NCBI GenBank assembly: GCA_033782935.1
Contig: JAWQEG010004814.1
Coordinates: 16,847-80,846, forward strand
Length of the DNA: 64,000 bases
Reading direction: 5' to 3'
DNA from: Petrolisthes cinctipes
Taxonomy: Eukaryota; Arthropoda; Malacostraca; Decapoda; Porcellanidae
The position numbers and the translations under genes were made by a program. Below are positions 36,994 through 46,553 of this stretch, piece after piece. Position 1 is the stretch's first letter. Every line of letters starts with the position of its first letter. Under the pieces are notes generated by a model. The model saw only the letters and a program-made list of their open reading frames with translations, had not been told where the DNA came from and searched no databases.

Positions 36994-37149
36994 GGTACAC
37001 TGGGGGTTAATAATTCTCTCCTGATCCGAGGCACAGTATGAATCTACCTTCCAACTGAAATGATTCGGGAGGAGTGGGATGCAAAGTTGGTAGAGATGGA
37101 TATTGTCTCGGATCAGGACAAAAATATTGACCACCCTATATAGTGTGCC
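36994..37149. mobile_element. Palindromic MITE (CTGATCCGAG family)
   Basis: A 156-bp inverted-repeat element: the left end GGTACACTGGGGGTTAATAA and inner CCTGATCCGAGGCAC; the right end is the imperfect reverse complement (GTCTCGGATCAGG to AGTGTGCC). The centre reads GAAATGATTCGGGAGGAGTG. A second copy lies at 56045-56198. Confidence 0.75.
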
Positions 37150-37357
37150 TCGAAGTACGCACTAGCTACTGAGTTCAACCTTGTCGTTGCCTCTAATGAA
37201 TTTGAATGTTTGGATGAGGTCAGTGTGCTGGTGTCAAAATTCAAATGTCAAGTTGGAGGTTGGTCAAGTGTTTCGAATTGGCCTATGTATGACGAACCTC
37301 GGACCCGTGTGGCACGTCTCTGAACTTGATCCAACGGGTCCTTGCCCCCGTTTAGTT

Positions 37358-37425
37358 TAGGGGGGTAATACACTTTGGTTAGGTTAGAGTGCCTCAATTC
37401 CTCCAAAGTATGCCAGAAGTTAAAT
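37358..37425. repeat. Half copy of the fold-back MITE
   Basis: It starts with the outer end AGGGGGGTAATACACTTTGG and runs to CAATTCCTCCAAAGTATGCC, then stops before the second arm. Confidence 0.6.
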
Positions 37426-38760
37426 CACAGAGGTATATTCCAGGTGTGGTCGTGTGAAGCTCTTTTATAGGAGAAGAAAATATTGTCTTGTCTAGAGATT
37501 ATTAAACTTCCTTGTAATTTCGGGAGTAGGAATATAAACGACCAGAACCATTCTCAGAGCGGGCGATGAAGAAGCTAACTAGCTGAAAATAACTCGACCC
37601 TGTTTGGAACGAATGGAATAAGTTTCATGTATGCGTAGCTAACTGGTTTATACGCCCCTCCTCACCGGAAGACCTCTTTTGCGCGGCATTTTTTCTTTTT
37701 TTCTCGTTGCAGCATTTGGTGTACTCGTAAAAGGTCGCCCTGCCAGGAAAGGTCGGTGACGCTAGGCTACGTGTAACATTACCACCACCACCAGCAGTCA
37801 GAGGGAGGGGTGGAATATAGGCTAAGACATATGTTAAAAAGATATGTTTCTTGTAGCGTGTTTTCGGCGGTCTGCTTTTTAAGTTTTCACTGTTTATGAT
37901 TTTTTTTTGGGGGGGAGCATGAGAAGTGATAACGTCACGGGTAATATTTAGTCTGTCTCGTGCATTTCACTGCCACTACTACCTAACATTTTAATAAAGT
38001 AGGTGGAAGGAATTACTACTGACATTTTGGCGCTCAAAATATTCCAGTCATCCCATAAGCAACATCGTACACGAATTAAGAAAATATGCTTTAGCTTGAC
38101 AGAATGAATAAGGAAGAACACCTTATGAGGAGAAGCCTTTTGTAGACAAAGAATTTAAGAAGCAGTAGTGAAACGCCGTCAATAAAGGCTGCTTCTCCTC
38201 ATGGTGTTGTTCCTTATCCATCGTGATCATTGCGTAGTATACAGGCAATACCCTTTAGCATAAATTTCTAACGAGTTGCTATCATTATCCCACGTATGAA
38301 AGTAATACTGCCATCAGAGTACGCGAAAACATTTATTTGCTTGAGGCGTATATGGAAACTTGACCCAAACTACGGAACATGAACTAGTAATATCACCACA
38401 CCATTCTCGTGATCAGAGAAGTATACGTATGGAGGGTACAGTTTGAGTAATGCAGTACCATCCTTTGTGTTTTATTGCTTTAGTCACAAACTACCGTGAA
38501 TCTGCGTGTCATAAGTGTGAACAGGAGCTCCCTTACGCCATCTTGTGATAAATGGGCATATAGCTCTTTGTGTTCAACTTTCTCTGTTGCTATTGAGATA
38601 CCGTGAGATATGTAGAGCGTGAAGTGTTTAAGGAGAACCAAAGCAGTAAATTCTCTGCTACAAACAGTATTTTCCCTCGTCCTTTAACATTCCAACAACG
38701 TCACAGGAATTAAAAGGGTTGCCAAACCTCGCTAGGTACGCGTGTCTTTGTCACCTCTTG
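37426..38760. other. Non-coding; nothing recognised
   Basis: A phrase occurs inverted at 38118-38138 (acaccttatgaggagaagcc) and 38190-38212 (ggcttctcctcatggtgttg), forming an imperfect stem across about 50 bp, perhaps another small inverted-repeat element. No gene. Confidence 0.35.
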
Positions 38761-38970
38761 TACAGTCAGCGTCGAAAGTCGTGTCGCCTCACTCAGCATA
38801 TCTTCAAATATAACATCATCTAATAAACACATTCACCATACAGAAATAAGATATCCAGGGGGTAATTTAATATACTTCTCTGGGTTTTCAGTTTACTAGC
38901 CCGTGAAGCTTATATTTCCATACTTCACGACTAGGCAGATGTAGCGACATGACATTTGCCGCAGACTGTA
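38761..38970. mobile_element. Tc1/mariner-like MITE, first of an abutting pair
   Basis: TA-bounded. The left end CAGTCAGCGTCGAAAGTCGT and the right end, inward, CAGTCTGCGGCAAATGTCAT match over about 25 bp. Confidence 0.7.
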
Positions 38971-39186
38971 CAGCTGCACACAAGAGTATTCCACTCCCCG
39001 GATTTTCAGAATTTTTTTTTAGTCCTAGGAACGTGATGGGGAAATTTAGATATATTAAGTAGTGCCCAGACGCATGCCTGTAAATGGCAATGAAACCATA
39101 CTTTTCGTTATACCTTAGAGATATTTAGGCCCAACAATAATTTTAAGATAGTGGATGTTGGAACAAAACTTTGGTCCGAGACTGTA
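38969..39186. mobile_element. Tc1/mariner-like MITE, second of an abutting pair
   Basis: It shares its left TA with the previous element (CTGTACAG at 38966-38973). The right end, inward, is TACAGTCTCGGACCAAAGTT; the left is TACAGCTGCACACAAGAGTA, a poorer match. It may be an insertion into the target site of the first copy. Confidence 0.45.
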
Positions 39187-40282
39187 CATTTCCCTGGTAC
39201 AGGCAATTAGTGTGTAGACTTCTTTGTTTGCCGGGGGGGGGAGGGGGGGGGTTATATTCAATTACACTGATGAGTTATGGATGAAAACACCAAATGAGTC
39301 CTCAAGGAGCCTTGCGTGACGACAGGTTGATGCACATGTTTCTTGGGAGCTATTTCTTCTATTGTATATTCAATCTATGGATAATAGTACTGTACAGTTA
39401 CACTGGATAGTCTAGTCATGCAACGCTTTCGAATGGAACGGCCTTGAAATATGATGGGGGGGGGGAACTATAGCTGTTGATTTCTGTAATATTGTTTCAT
39501 AAGATTCATTCCAGTGGTTGACTCATTCACTTGATGCTGGACTTTTGATGAGGACTGTACTTACTATAGGTTACAATAAGTGGTTGAATATGGCTATTGA
39601 TTCCTACAGAATGTGCCAAGAGACAGGTCACTTCAGTATACTGGGTAGCTCAAGTTGTCTGCTTTGTTGCACAGTTGGGACAAATCAGTATGTAACTTAA
39701 TATGCAGGAAATTATGTTACCCGTCATGGGTTGGCCATGTAAAAAATTATAAGATCCATTTGGTTGTCTTAGTAATAAAAAATATAAATAACAGGATATT
39801 CCCAAAGTAGGAAAAGAATTCATGCTTATTTATTTGTTGTGGCAAAACTCACGTCCCAGGAAGAGAATAACACGTGTACAGATATGCTTTCTCCTTTGTG
39901 TCAGTGGTTAAATTTTGCAACAGCTACTGGCTCAGGCTTGTAAATAATGCCCGTCATTGGGTGTATGTGTGTGTGTGTGTGTGTGCCCATAAATATTGTG
40001 CAGGCAAGGGCGGCCCTGGCTGGCTGGCGTCAGTAGTCATTGATCGGTGAGAGGGGGAAGGGAATACCGATACTAAGACGGTCTTAGTCACCCACCACAC
40101 AGAGCGAGACATGGAAAGAGAATGGCAACATTACGCTACATTAGGCAATGATTATAGGTTTGTTCATGTTGCAGAGAGAACAATACATTTTTTGTATTGT
40201 TTGTTTGGATTAAGGGGTTGTTTTTTAATGAGGAAAATGATGACATGATGTTAATAAAAAATTGTTGGGCTTAATGTGGGCT
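39187..40282. other. Non-coding; nothing recognised apart from G runs
   Basis: Contains two G runs (39232-39250, 39457-39466) and a fragment near 39590-39660 carrying the fold-back phrase ATTGATTCCTACAGAATGTG. A short GT run is at 39965-39985. No gene. Confidence 0.35.
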
Positions 40283-40842
40283 TGTCAGAGAGAGAGAGAG
40301 AGAGAGAGAAAAAAAAAAACATTAGAGGAAAGTGTACGAAAAAATAAATATATACATACGATAACCATGATTATATAATGTATTTGTTGGATTGTTCCAC
40401 GACCAACTTATTGATTGATGTCTAGATTATAATGACGGGAAGGGGAACGTCGGTGGTGGTTAGGCTGAAGGATGTAGGCCTAAATCACCCTTTTACACGC
40501 ACACACACACACACAAATGGAAAAAGTCTCCTTCCCTTACAATACCATCATTTCTACTATCATCACACTTTCATCGCCATACCACATTGTTTCCTGCACC
40601 ATTGTCGTCACTACGCTTTCACTATCACCATAATATTGTCTCTGCCATTGCTATTACGAGGTCACCACCATTACTAATCTAGGCCTACCTCCTCACCACC
40701 ATCTTCATCACACAACACCATCATCATCACACAACACTTTCACCACCTCAAGGCTACATTACCACCACCACCACATACCTACATCACCAGAGAGAGAGAG
40801 AGAGACCTTGCTATCACCACCACAAAGCTACACTGTCACCAT

Positions 40843-40884
<42 letters not shown>
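40283..40884. repeat. Microsatellite cluster (GA, CA, CAC)
   Basis: GA runs at 40289-40309, 40790-40805 and 40853-40884; a CA run at 40497-40515; a loose CACCAC/ATC-rich stretch between 40540 and 40830. Confidence 0.85.
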
Positions 40885-40887
<3 letters not shown>

Positions 40888-41029
40888 TCTTTCCTCTCTC
40901 CCTCTGCCAATACAAGTTTCCCCGCCGTTGTGTTTCTTTTATATCCTTGTTGTTTCTCTGAGAATTTAGGAGACCAGTTTGACAGTTGGCGACGGTTGGT
41001 GGTGATTGGAACTGATGAACGGTTAATGA

Positions 41030-41170
41030 ACAGGTTGCTATTGGTGCGTTCATATCCACCCCCGCCTTGTGATTGGTTGGTTGGTTGGTTGGTTTGTTTT
41101 GGTTGGTTGCCATTGGGGTGTTCATAGCCAGCCCCGCCTCGTGATTGGTTGGTTGGTTGGTTGTTTTCCT
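41030..41170. repeat. Tandem duplication with GGTT arrays
   Basis: A unit of about 72 bp (TTCATATCCACCCCCGCCTT then GTGATTGG and a GGTT run) is present twice, at 41049 and 41121, with about 85-90% identity by eye. Each copy carries ATTGG (inverted CCAAT) words. Confidence 0.7.
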
Positions 41171-41507
41171 GGGTGCAGTACAGTCGTGGACACTAGATTC
41201 TATTCCCTCAATTGAAGCACATGTGGAGTCAACCTGATTTGGTGCTTCAGTTATTTTGTTATTGCAGGGGGAAACAAAAATGAAAGGATTGTGTGTATTT
41301 GTGTGTTACTAGACCTGTGGGTAGGGAGTGAGGGGTGAAGGATGATGTGGTTGAGTGGTTCTGTAAGTAGTGAACTAATGTCCTCAGTGAACATCAAACC
41401 TTGTGTAAGAACCGGAGAGATGCAATTTCGTGACGTCACAGCCTTGGAGTGGGGGAAGGGGGGGGGATCCCGGAAACTGTAAGTGTTCTCACCCTTCTGG
41501 TATGTGA

Positions 41508-41510
<3 letters not shown>

Positions 41511-41569
<59 letters not shown>
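41511..41569. repeat. GA microsatellite
   Basis: About 29 uninterrupted GA units. Confidence 0.98.
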
Positions 41570-41575
<6 letters not shown>

Positions 41576-41759
41576 CAGTGTGTGTGAGATTGGTTGGAAT
41601 AATGGTTGGTTTGAAAGCTTCGAATATGTTGTGTGAGATAAACAAACACCACTTAGGCTACTGGTAGATTATAGTCGTTTTTCCATCATGTTTTTGACAC
41701 GTTTCCCCTTCATTCTAACCCAACACGTCGTCACCTCTGGACCCCCTGCGGCAGAGTGG

Positions 41760-41882
41760 ACTGTGTTAGTAATATTAATGACAACTTTTGCTGCGACAGG
41801 CCCGGTACATTTATTCTCGTGTCACTGGCTATAGGTGCAGTGTTATACGCCACTAAAACTGTATTAATATTACTAACACAGT
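41760..41882. repeat. 20-bp perfect inverted repeat
   Basis: ACTGTGTTAGTAATATTAAT at 41760-41779 recurs as an exact inverted copy at 41863-41882, with 83 bp between. It may be a small terminal-inverted-repeat element; no target duplication was defined. Confidence 0.7.
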
Positions 41883-42219
41883 GCATGGTGTATAATATAT
41901 GATAATGCATTGTTTGCCATTATTTATATCTTTTGTGTAATTTTCGTTCAGGGAGCTCCAAGAACACCATTAATTAATAATATTGGTCCCGTGAAAATTG
42001 ATATATCTTTTTTTTTATGGTAGAATTCGTATACACCACTGTGACATCAAAGGTTCGTAACAACTAGAAAATTCACTATAGTATTTTCATAACGCCAAAC
42101 TCTTCTAGTAATTTTATATACTTGAATCAGGCAGCACAACAATACCTACAGTAAGTGCAGAATTAAGACACCCATTAACTCATGCTCTGTGTACGAATTT
42201 CTGAGGTCGACTGTACATT

Positions 42220-42365
42220 AGAGCGCCTTACTTCCCCCAGTGTTTGCTTGGAATCAGGACAAGGTTAACAATAATAATGGTGATGTGTTGTTTGGAATAG
42301 TTTGGAGGAATCAGTTGCTTCAGATTTACCAACACTGTGTTAGGCTACACCATTAAGCTTCCCCC
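42220..42365. repeat. Fold-back MITE copy
   Basis: It has the family centre (AACAATAATAATGGTGATGTG) and arm TAGTTTGGAGGAATCAGTTG; the right end is CATTAAGCTTCCCCC. Confidence 0.55.
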
Positions 42366-42749
42366 ATATACTTTTGGATGGGAACCACAACCTTAATTAA
42401 CTTATAGTAACAGGTGCACAAAAATACTCAAGAATGAGACTATAAGAATATATTGGTCAGTCTGCACTAGTTTGGGTATCATGGCATCGATAGTTAAACA
42501 CCTGTATTCGTTGATAATCTTAACTGGAGTAAAAATAGAGACAGGATAGTAGTGGTATTTGATGGCCTGGGAAATGATTCAGAGTTATTTTATGCGATAC
42601 AAGTGTTCATTAGAATATATGATCAGTGAGTGAGTGAGCATTTGGAGAAGTTATGGTCAGTGTTGTGATGTTGGCAATACTGTAGGTGTTAATAAATGGT
42701 GATAGAGAAATACTTACGATTCCTGTAGTAGAGTTAGAAGTTCCGTAGA

Positions 42750-43040
42750 GGTTAAGGGATCCTGTAATGTAGTCAGAAAATTGGAGATAAATGAGTCCTT
42801 CAAATATTGCCACGAAATATCACCTATATGGAAGGAGATTGTTTCGTGGCATGGTCGGTAGGAATCAGAAGCCTCCAATTTTCGTACACGAGCACAGGGT
42901 CCTTCAGGGGGTAATAGACTTTTGGTACATTGTATTCCTCTTCAGTATGCCAAGAAACATGGATCAAATTAACAAAAATAATGGTGCCCTGTTGCTTTGA
43001 ATAGTTTAGAGGCATCAGTTGCTCCAAACACTGTAAGATT
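42750..43040. repeat. Repeat pair: CCACGAAA element and fold-back MITE
   Basis: Bases 42750-42905 closely match 49244-49425 (phrases GAGTCCTTCAAATATTGCCA and GGAATCAGAAG). Bases 42905-43040 are a fold-back MITE starting AGGGGGTAATAGACTTTTGG, with centre AACAAAAATAATGGTGCCC. Confidence 0.6.
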
Positions 43041-43369
43041 AGTGTGGTGATAGTGACGTTGGGTGTTAATGGTGATAATGAAACAGCCTAGCTGGTAGAG
43101 TTATAAAGTGATTGGGATGGAAGAGATGATGATGATTATGTAGATTGGAGGAGAGAGACCAACATTTTTTTTCTGCTTCTAAACATTGTGGGGGAGTCTA
43201 GAAGATAATTATGTAACTATTGCTTTCGTATACAGTTCAGTACTCTTAATATATTTTCCTATACCGTGTGCAGAGTTAGAGTTGTAGATGTGTTGGTGGA
43301 TGTGATAGTGAGTATAGGTGACTACGTGGGTGGATGTGAGGTAGAGTAGCCTACAGATAGCGCCGTGTG

Positions 43370-43634
43370 GTGGTGGTGGTGAGAAGGAGCAATGAGTGGT
43401 GGTGGTGGTGAGTAGAGGCATTTACAAGTGGTGGTGGTGGTGGTGGAGAGTAGAGGTAGTTACATGAGGTGGTGGAGAGGAGAGGTAGCTACGTGTGGTG
43501 GTGGAGGGGAGAGGTAGCTACGTGTGGTGGTGGAGGGGAGAGGTAGCTACGTGTGGTGGTGGAGAGGAGAGGTAGCTACATGTTGTGGTGGAGAGGAGAG
43601 GTAGCTACGTGTGGTGGTGGAGAGGAGAGGTAGC
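43370..43634. repeat. GGT-rich and 29-bp minisatellite
   Basis: GGT runs pass into a 29-bp unit containing GGTAGCTACGTGTGGTGGTG, five copies with small variations. The last copy is interrupted at 43635 by the Gypsy element and resumes at 48968. Confidence 0.9.
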
Positions 43635-43943
43635 TGATGTGTCGTTAAATATACAGTGGCGGTTGAAGAAACACAGACGTCGGTGAAGGTGTTTATTAAC
43701 AGAGTGCAGAGAACAGAGCGGAATGTAATGGTTGTGGCTAGTGGCTCAGCCAGGTGATAACTCACTTTAGACTGACAAGTCATCTGACTATTTTACCTCG
43801 GTTCCGACTCTCTGAATCAGATACTCACTGAACAAGGTTGAGACACACAGTTTATGAATAAGTTCCAGATTCAGTCTCAACTATCAATACTGAACAATAC
43901 AATGAACAATACAATAAACAATACAATAAACAATAACCACACA
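43635..43943 (-). repeat. Gypsy 3' LTR, complete (309 bp)
   Basis: In minus orientation it starts TGTGTGGTTATTG and ends CGACACATCA. It is preceded inside the element by the polypurine tract AGGGGAGG (43944-43951 on the plus strand as CCTCCCCT). Confidence 0.92.
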
Positions 43944-44076
43944 CCTCCCCTGAGACATTAGGAGTTAACATACACGACTAAAGTCTTTATTCAACACCTA
44001 GCAGTTATTGTTAGACACGTAGTAGCCCATATAGATATGCACATACAATTTACATGATACATACATATATATATTC

Positions 44077-46083
44077 CTAATCGTAGGTACTAGCGTGCCA
44101 CTGCACCTTCAGTCGCTGTGGCTCTCGTCGCTGGCGACTGCCGCGACGCTGTGGGAGTTCCAGGTTGTGGTGCTCCTCTGGATCTGGTTGCTGTGGTGTT
44201 ATAGTATGGCGGGTGTCCTGCCCCTTGACACCGACAGGTGTCATTGGTCGGTTGGGACGAAGGAACCGCCTGTTCCGCCACAGGATGCGGCCACTACCCA
44301 TCTTGACAAGGTAGTCCCTTCGCTGTCCAATCCCCACAATCACACCTACACGATCCCAACGGCCATTAGCGTGGTCTTGGACATCCACATACCCTCCGAG
44401 ATGTAACAGAGGTAGGCTCCGGGCAGATGAATCGTGACGTATCTTTGCCTGCTCTCTCAAGTGATCTGCTTTGGCATCACAGTCGTCAGCGGCGAGCTGC
44501 CACTGAGGAGAGAACGACCGGTGATGTGCTGGGATGCATGACCTCATGGGGTGCCCAAACAAGATCTGTGCTGGTGACCTTCCATCTGCTTTGGGTGTGT
44601 TCCTCAGTTCCAGCAGACCTCGGGCAAATTCATCCTCATCCAACTGTCCTCTCTCCGTTGTCGTCATGATTAGCTTCTTCACCGCCTTCACCGCAGCTTC
44701 TGCGTGCCCGTTAGCACGAGGGTTGTGCGGGGAAGAAACTCTGTGCTCCACCCCCCACCGAGCCAGGAAGCGTCGCACCGATGAAGACGTGAACTGAGGT
44801 CCACCATCAGTCCTCAGGATCACTGGCACACCGGTGTCAGCGAACACAGAACGTAAGACACGGATGAGATGGTCAGCTGATGCATGACGAGGACATGCAG
44901 TCACATGAGGCCAGCCAGACAAACGATCAATGTACACTAGATATGTTCGTCCTGCCACGTGAAAGTAGTCCGCTGAGACAGACTCGAATACCCTCTCTGG
45001 TCTGTCGCTGTCTTGCCAGAGCGGTTCATTAGGGTGACTGGGTAGGAGTGGTCGGCATCGAGAACAGCCCGAGACGATGTTCTCGATGTCCCTGTCAATA
45101 CCAGGCCAATAAATGGTTTGGCGTGCCCTGCGTTTGGTGCGTTCCATTCCCTGATGACCATCATGTAGCCGCTCGAGTGTCTCCCTCCTGAGGCTGAGAG
45201 GTATCAGGAGCCTCGGCCCATACACAATGAAGTCATCATCGGTTGCCAACAGACTGCGCACCGGCCAGTATGCTCGCAAGCGATGATCTAGCTCGTGTCG
45301 ATGTTCAGGGAAGCCGTTGATGATGATATCCTTGAGAATGGTGTACTCTGTGTCTCTCTCTGCTGCAGCACGCACCTTCTCCAAGGTCTGGTCCTTCAAT
45401 GGTGCTAGTCGGATGCCCTCCTCACTGGTGGCATGTAAAGACGATATGACTGCTGCATGGAGAGGGTCGATTTCTGGGTCAGCTCCTGTATCATCACACT
45501 CCACTGGGTCCTGCACTGGAGCACGTGAAAGGGCATCTGGTGCACAATGTAGCGACCCCTTTTTCCAGCTTGTTGTGAAGGAATAAGCAGTGAGCTTCTC
45601 CCTCATGCGTTGTAATCGGAGGTTCTCAATCTCCCCCAATAGCTTGTTGTTGAGGATGGGGACTAGTGGTCGGTGGTCGACAACTAGATCAAAGTGTGGG
45701 AGCCCCTTCAGGTATGTACTGCACTTCTTAACAGCCCAGACGACCGCAACCAACTCAAGTTCTATGACAGCATACCTTGTTTCTGTATCTGACAAAAATC
45801 TTGAGCCGCACTGCACCATCTTCCAAGTGTCGTCGTGTTTCTGGAGAAGGACGAACCCGATACCGTGCAGCCTTGATGCATCAGTCTGAAGCATTGTTGG
45901 TAACGATGGGTCAAAGTACGCCAGGACGGGCGGGTTGACAAGGCACTGCTTTACCTTCTCGAATGCCTGTTCATGTTGCGTTGACCAGTTCCATTCATTC
46001 TTGGGCCGTAGGAGGTCTCCGAGAGGCTGTGCAGCCTCTGCAACAGCAGAAGAAAATGCCCCCAGCTGGTTGGTAAGGCCCAT
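44077..46083 (-). CDS. Gypsy pol, 3' half: RNase H and integrase
   Basis: A 668-codon open frame. It begins within the RT connection (LRPKNEWNW-type phrase), then RNase H (QTDASRLHGIGFVL, residues about 66-79), an integrase HHCC zinc finger (HDGHQGMERTKRR to CSRC), and the integrase core with Asp about 372, Asp about 426 in TDGGPQF and Glu about 462 in GHAEAAV, spaced D-35-E. The Pro/Arg/Gln-rich tail ends at 44077. The first Met is artificial: the same frame continues upstream to the breakpoint near 46153. The missing 5' half of pol lies on the other strand at 46554-48869. It is a retrotransposon protein of the Metaviridae type, without an envelope frame. Confidence 0.95.
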   Translation of the reverse strand: MGLTNQLGAFSSAVAEAAQPLGDLLRPKNEWNWSTQHEQAFEKVKQCLVNPPVLAYFDPSLPTMLQTDASRLHGIGFVLLQKHDDTWKMVQCGSRFLSDTETRYAVIELELVAVVWAVKKCSTYLKGLPHFDLVVDHRPLVPILNNKLLGEIENLRLQRMREKLTAYSFTTSWKKGSLHCAPDALSRAPVQDPVECDDTGADPEIDPLHAAVISSLHATSEEGIRLAPLKDQTLEKVRAAAERDTEYTILKDIIINGFPEHRHELDHRLRAYWPVRSLLATDDDFIVYGPRLLIPLSLRRETLERLHDGHQGMERTKRRARQTIYWPGIDRDIENIVSGCSRCRPLLPSHPNEPLWQDSDRPERVFESVSADYFHVAGRTYLVYIDRLSGWPHVTACPRHASADHLIRVLRSVFADTGVPVILRTDGGPQFTSSSVRRFLARWGVEHRVSSPHNPRANGHAEAAVKAVKKLIMTTTERGQLDEDEFARGLLELRNTPKADGRSPAQILFGHPMRSCIPAHHRSFSPQWQLAADDCDAKADHLREQAKIRHDSSARSLPLLHLGGYVDVQDHANGRWDRVGVIVGIGQRRDYLVKMGSGRILWRNRRFLRPNRPMTPVGVKGQDTRHTITPQQPDPEEHHNLELPQRRGSRQRREPQRLKVQWHASTYD

Positions 46084-46148
46084 GAATGAACGGAGATCTG
46101 TGATGTTTAGTGGTCGAGGAAAGTCTGAGATTGCCTTAACCTTCCTTG

Positions 46149-46153
46149 AGTCG
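46149..46153. other. Rearrangement breakpoint 1 (5-bp microhomology)
   Basis: The minus-strand pol frame and the plus-strand sequence upstream of the polypurine tract meet at CGACT (46149-46153), which is present in both parents: the pol text reads CGACTCAAGG and the 3' leader reads CACGACTAAAG (intact at about 43973-43983). Confidence 0.85.
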
Positions 46154-46184
46154 TGTATGTTAACTCCTAATGTCTCAGGGGAGG

Positions 46185-46506
46185 TGTGTGGTTATTGTTT
46201 ATTGTATTGTTTATTGTATTGTTCATTGTATTGTTCAGTATTGATAGTTGAGACTGAATCTGGAACTTATTCATAAACTGTGTGTCTCAACCTTGTTCAG
46301 TGAGTATCTGATTCAGAGAGTCGGAACCGAGGTAAAATAGTCAGATGACTTGTCAGTCTAAAGTGAGTTATCACCTGGCTGAGCCACTAGCCACAACCAT
46401 TACATTCCGCTCTGTTCTCTTGTGTTACATTCTGCACTCTGTTAATAAACACCTTCACCGACGTCTGTGTTTCTTCAACCGCCACTGTATATTTAACGAC
46501 ACATCA
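46185..46506 (+). repeat. Gypsy internal LTR, complete (322 bp), inverted
   Basis: TGTGTGG start and ACATCA end. Nearly identical to the LTR at 43635-43943 except for 13 extra bases (TTGTGTTACATTC, around 46420). It is preceded by a copy of the polypurine tract (46177-46184), which normally precedes only a 3' LTR, and followed by a primer binding site, which normally follows only a 5' LTR. Confidence 0.93.
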
Positions 46507-46524
46507 TGGCGCAGTGAGTAGGAT
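46507..46524 (+). other. Primer binding site
   Basis: TGGCGCAGTGAGTAGGA directly follows the LTR end, as in Gypsy elements of the Mag/Mdg type. The tRNA identity was not determined. Confidence 0.75.
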
Positions 46525-46553
46525 ACAGTGGCCAGTGCAAGTGCAAGTGCAGA

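Noticed and set aside
41176..42213. A 1-kb mariner-like element between TACAGTC words
   Set aside because: The two ends agree for only about eight bases; the interior contains unrelated microsatellites.
44095..46276. Plus-strand frames of 80-113 codons
   Set aside because: Antisense shadows of the Gypsy RNase H-integrase frame.
46185..46506. Solo LTR or a second, separate Gypsy insertion
   Set aside because: No target duplication around it; instead it is flanked by polypurine tract and primer site, and both neighbours belong to the same polyprotein.
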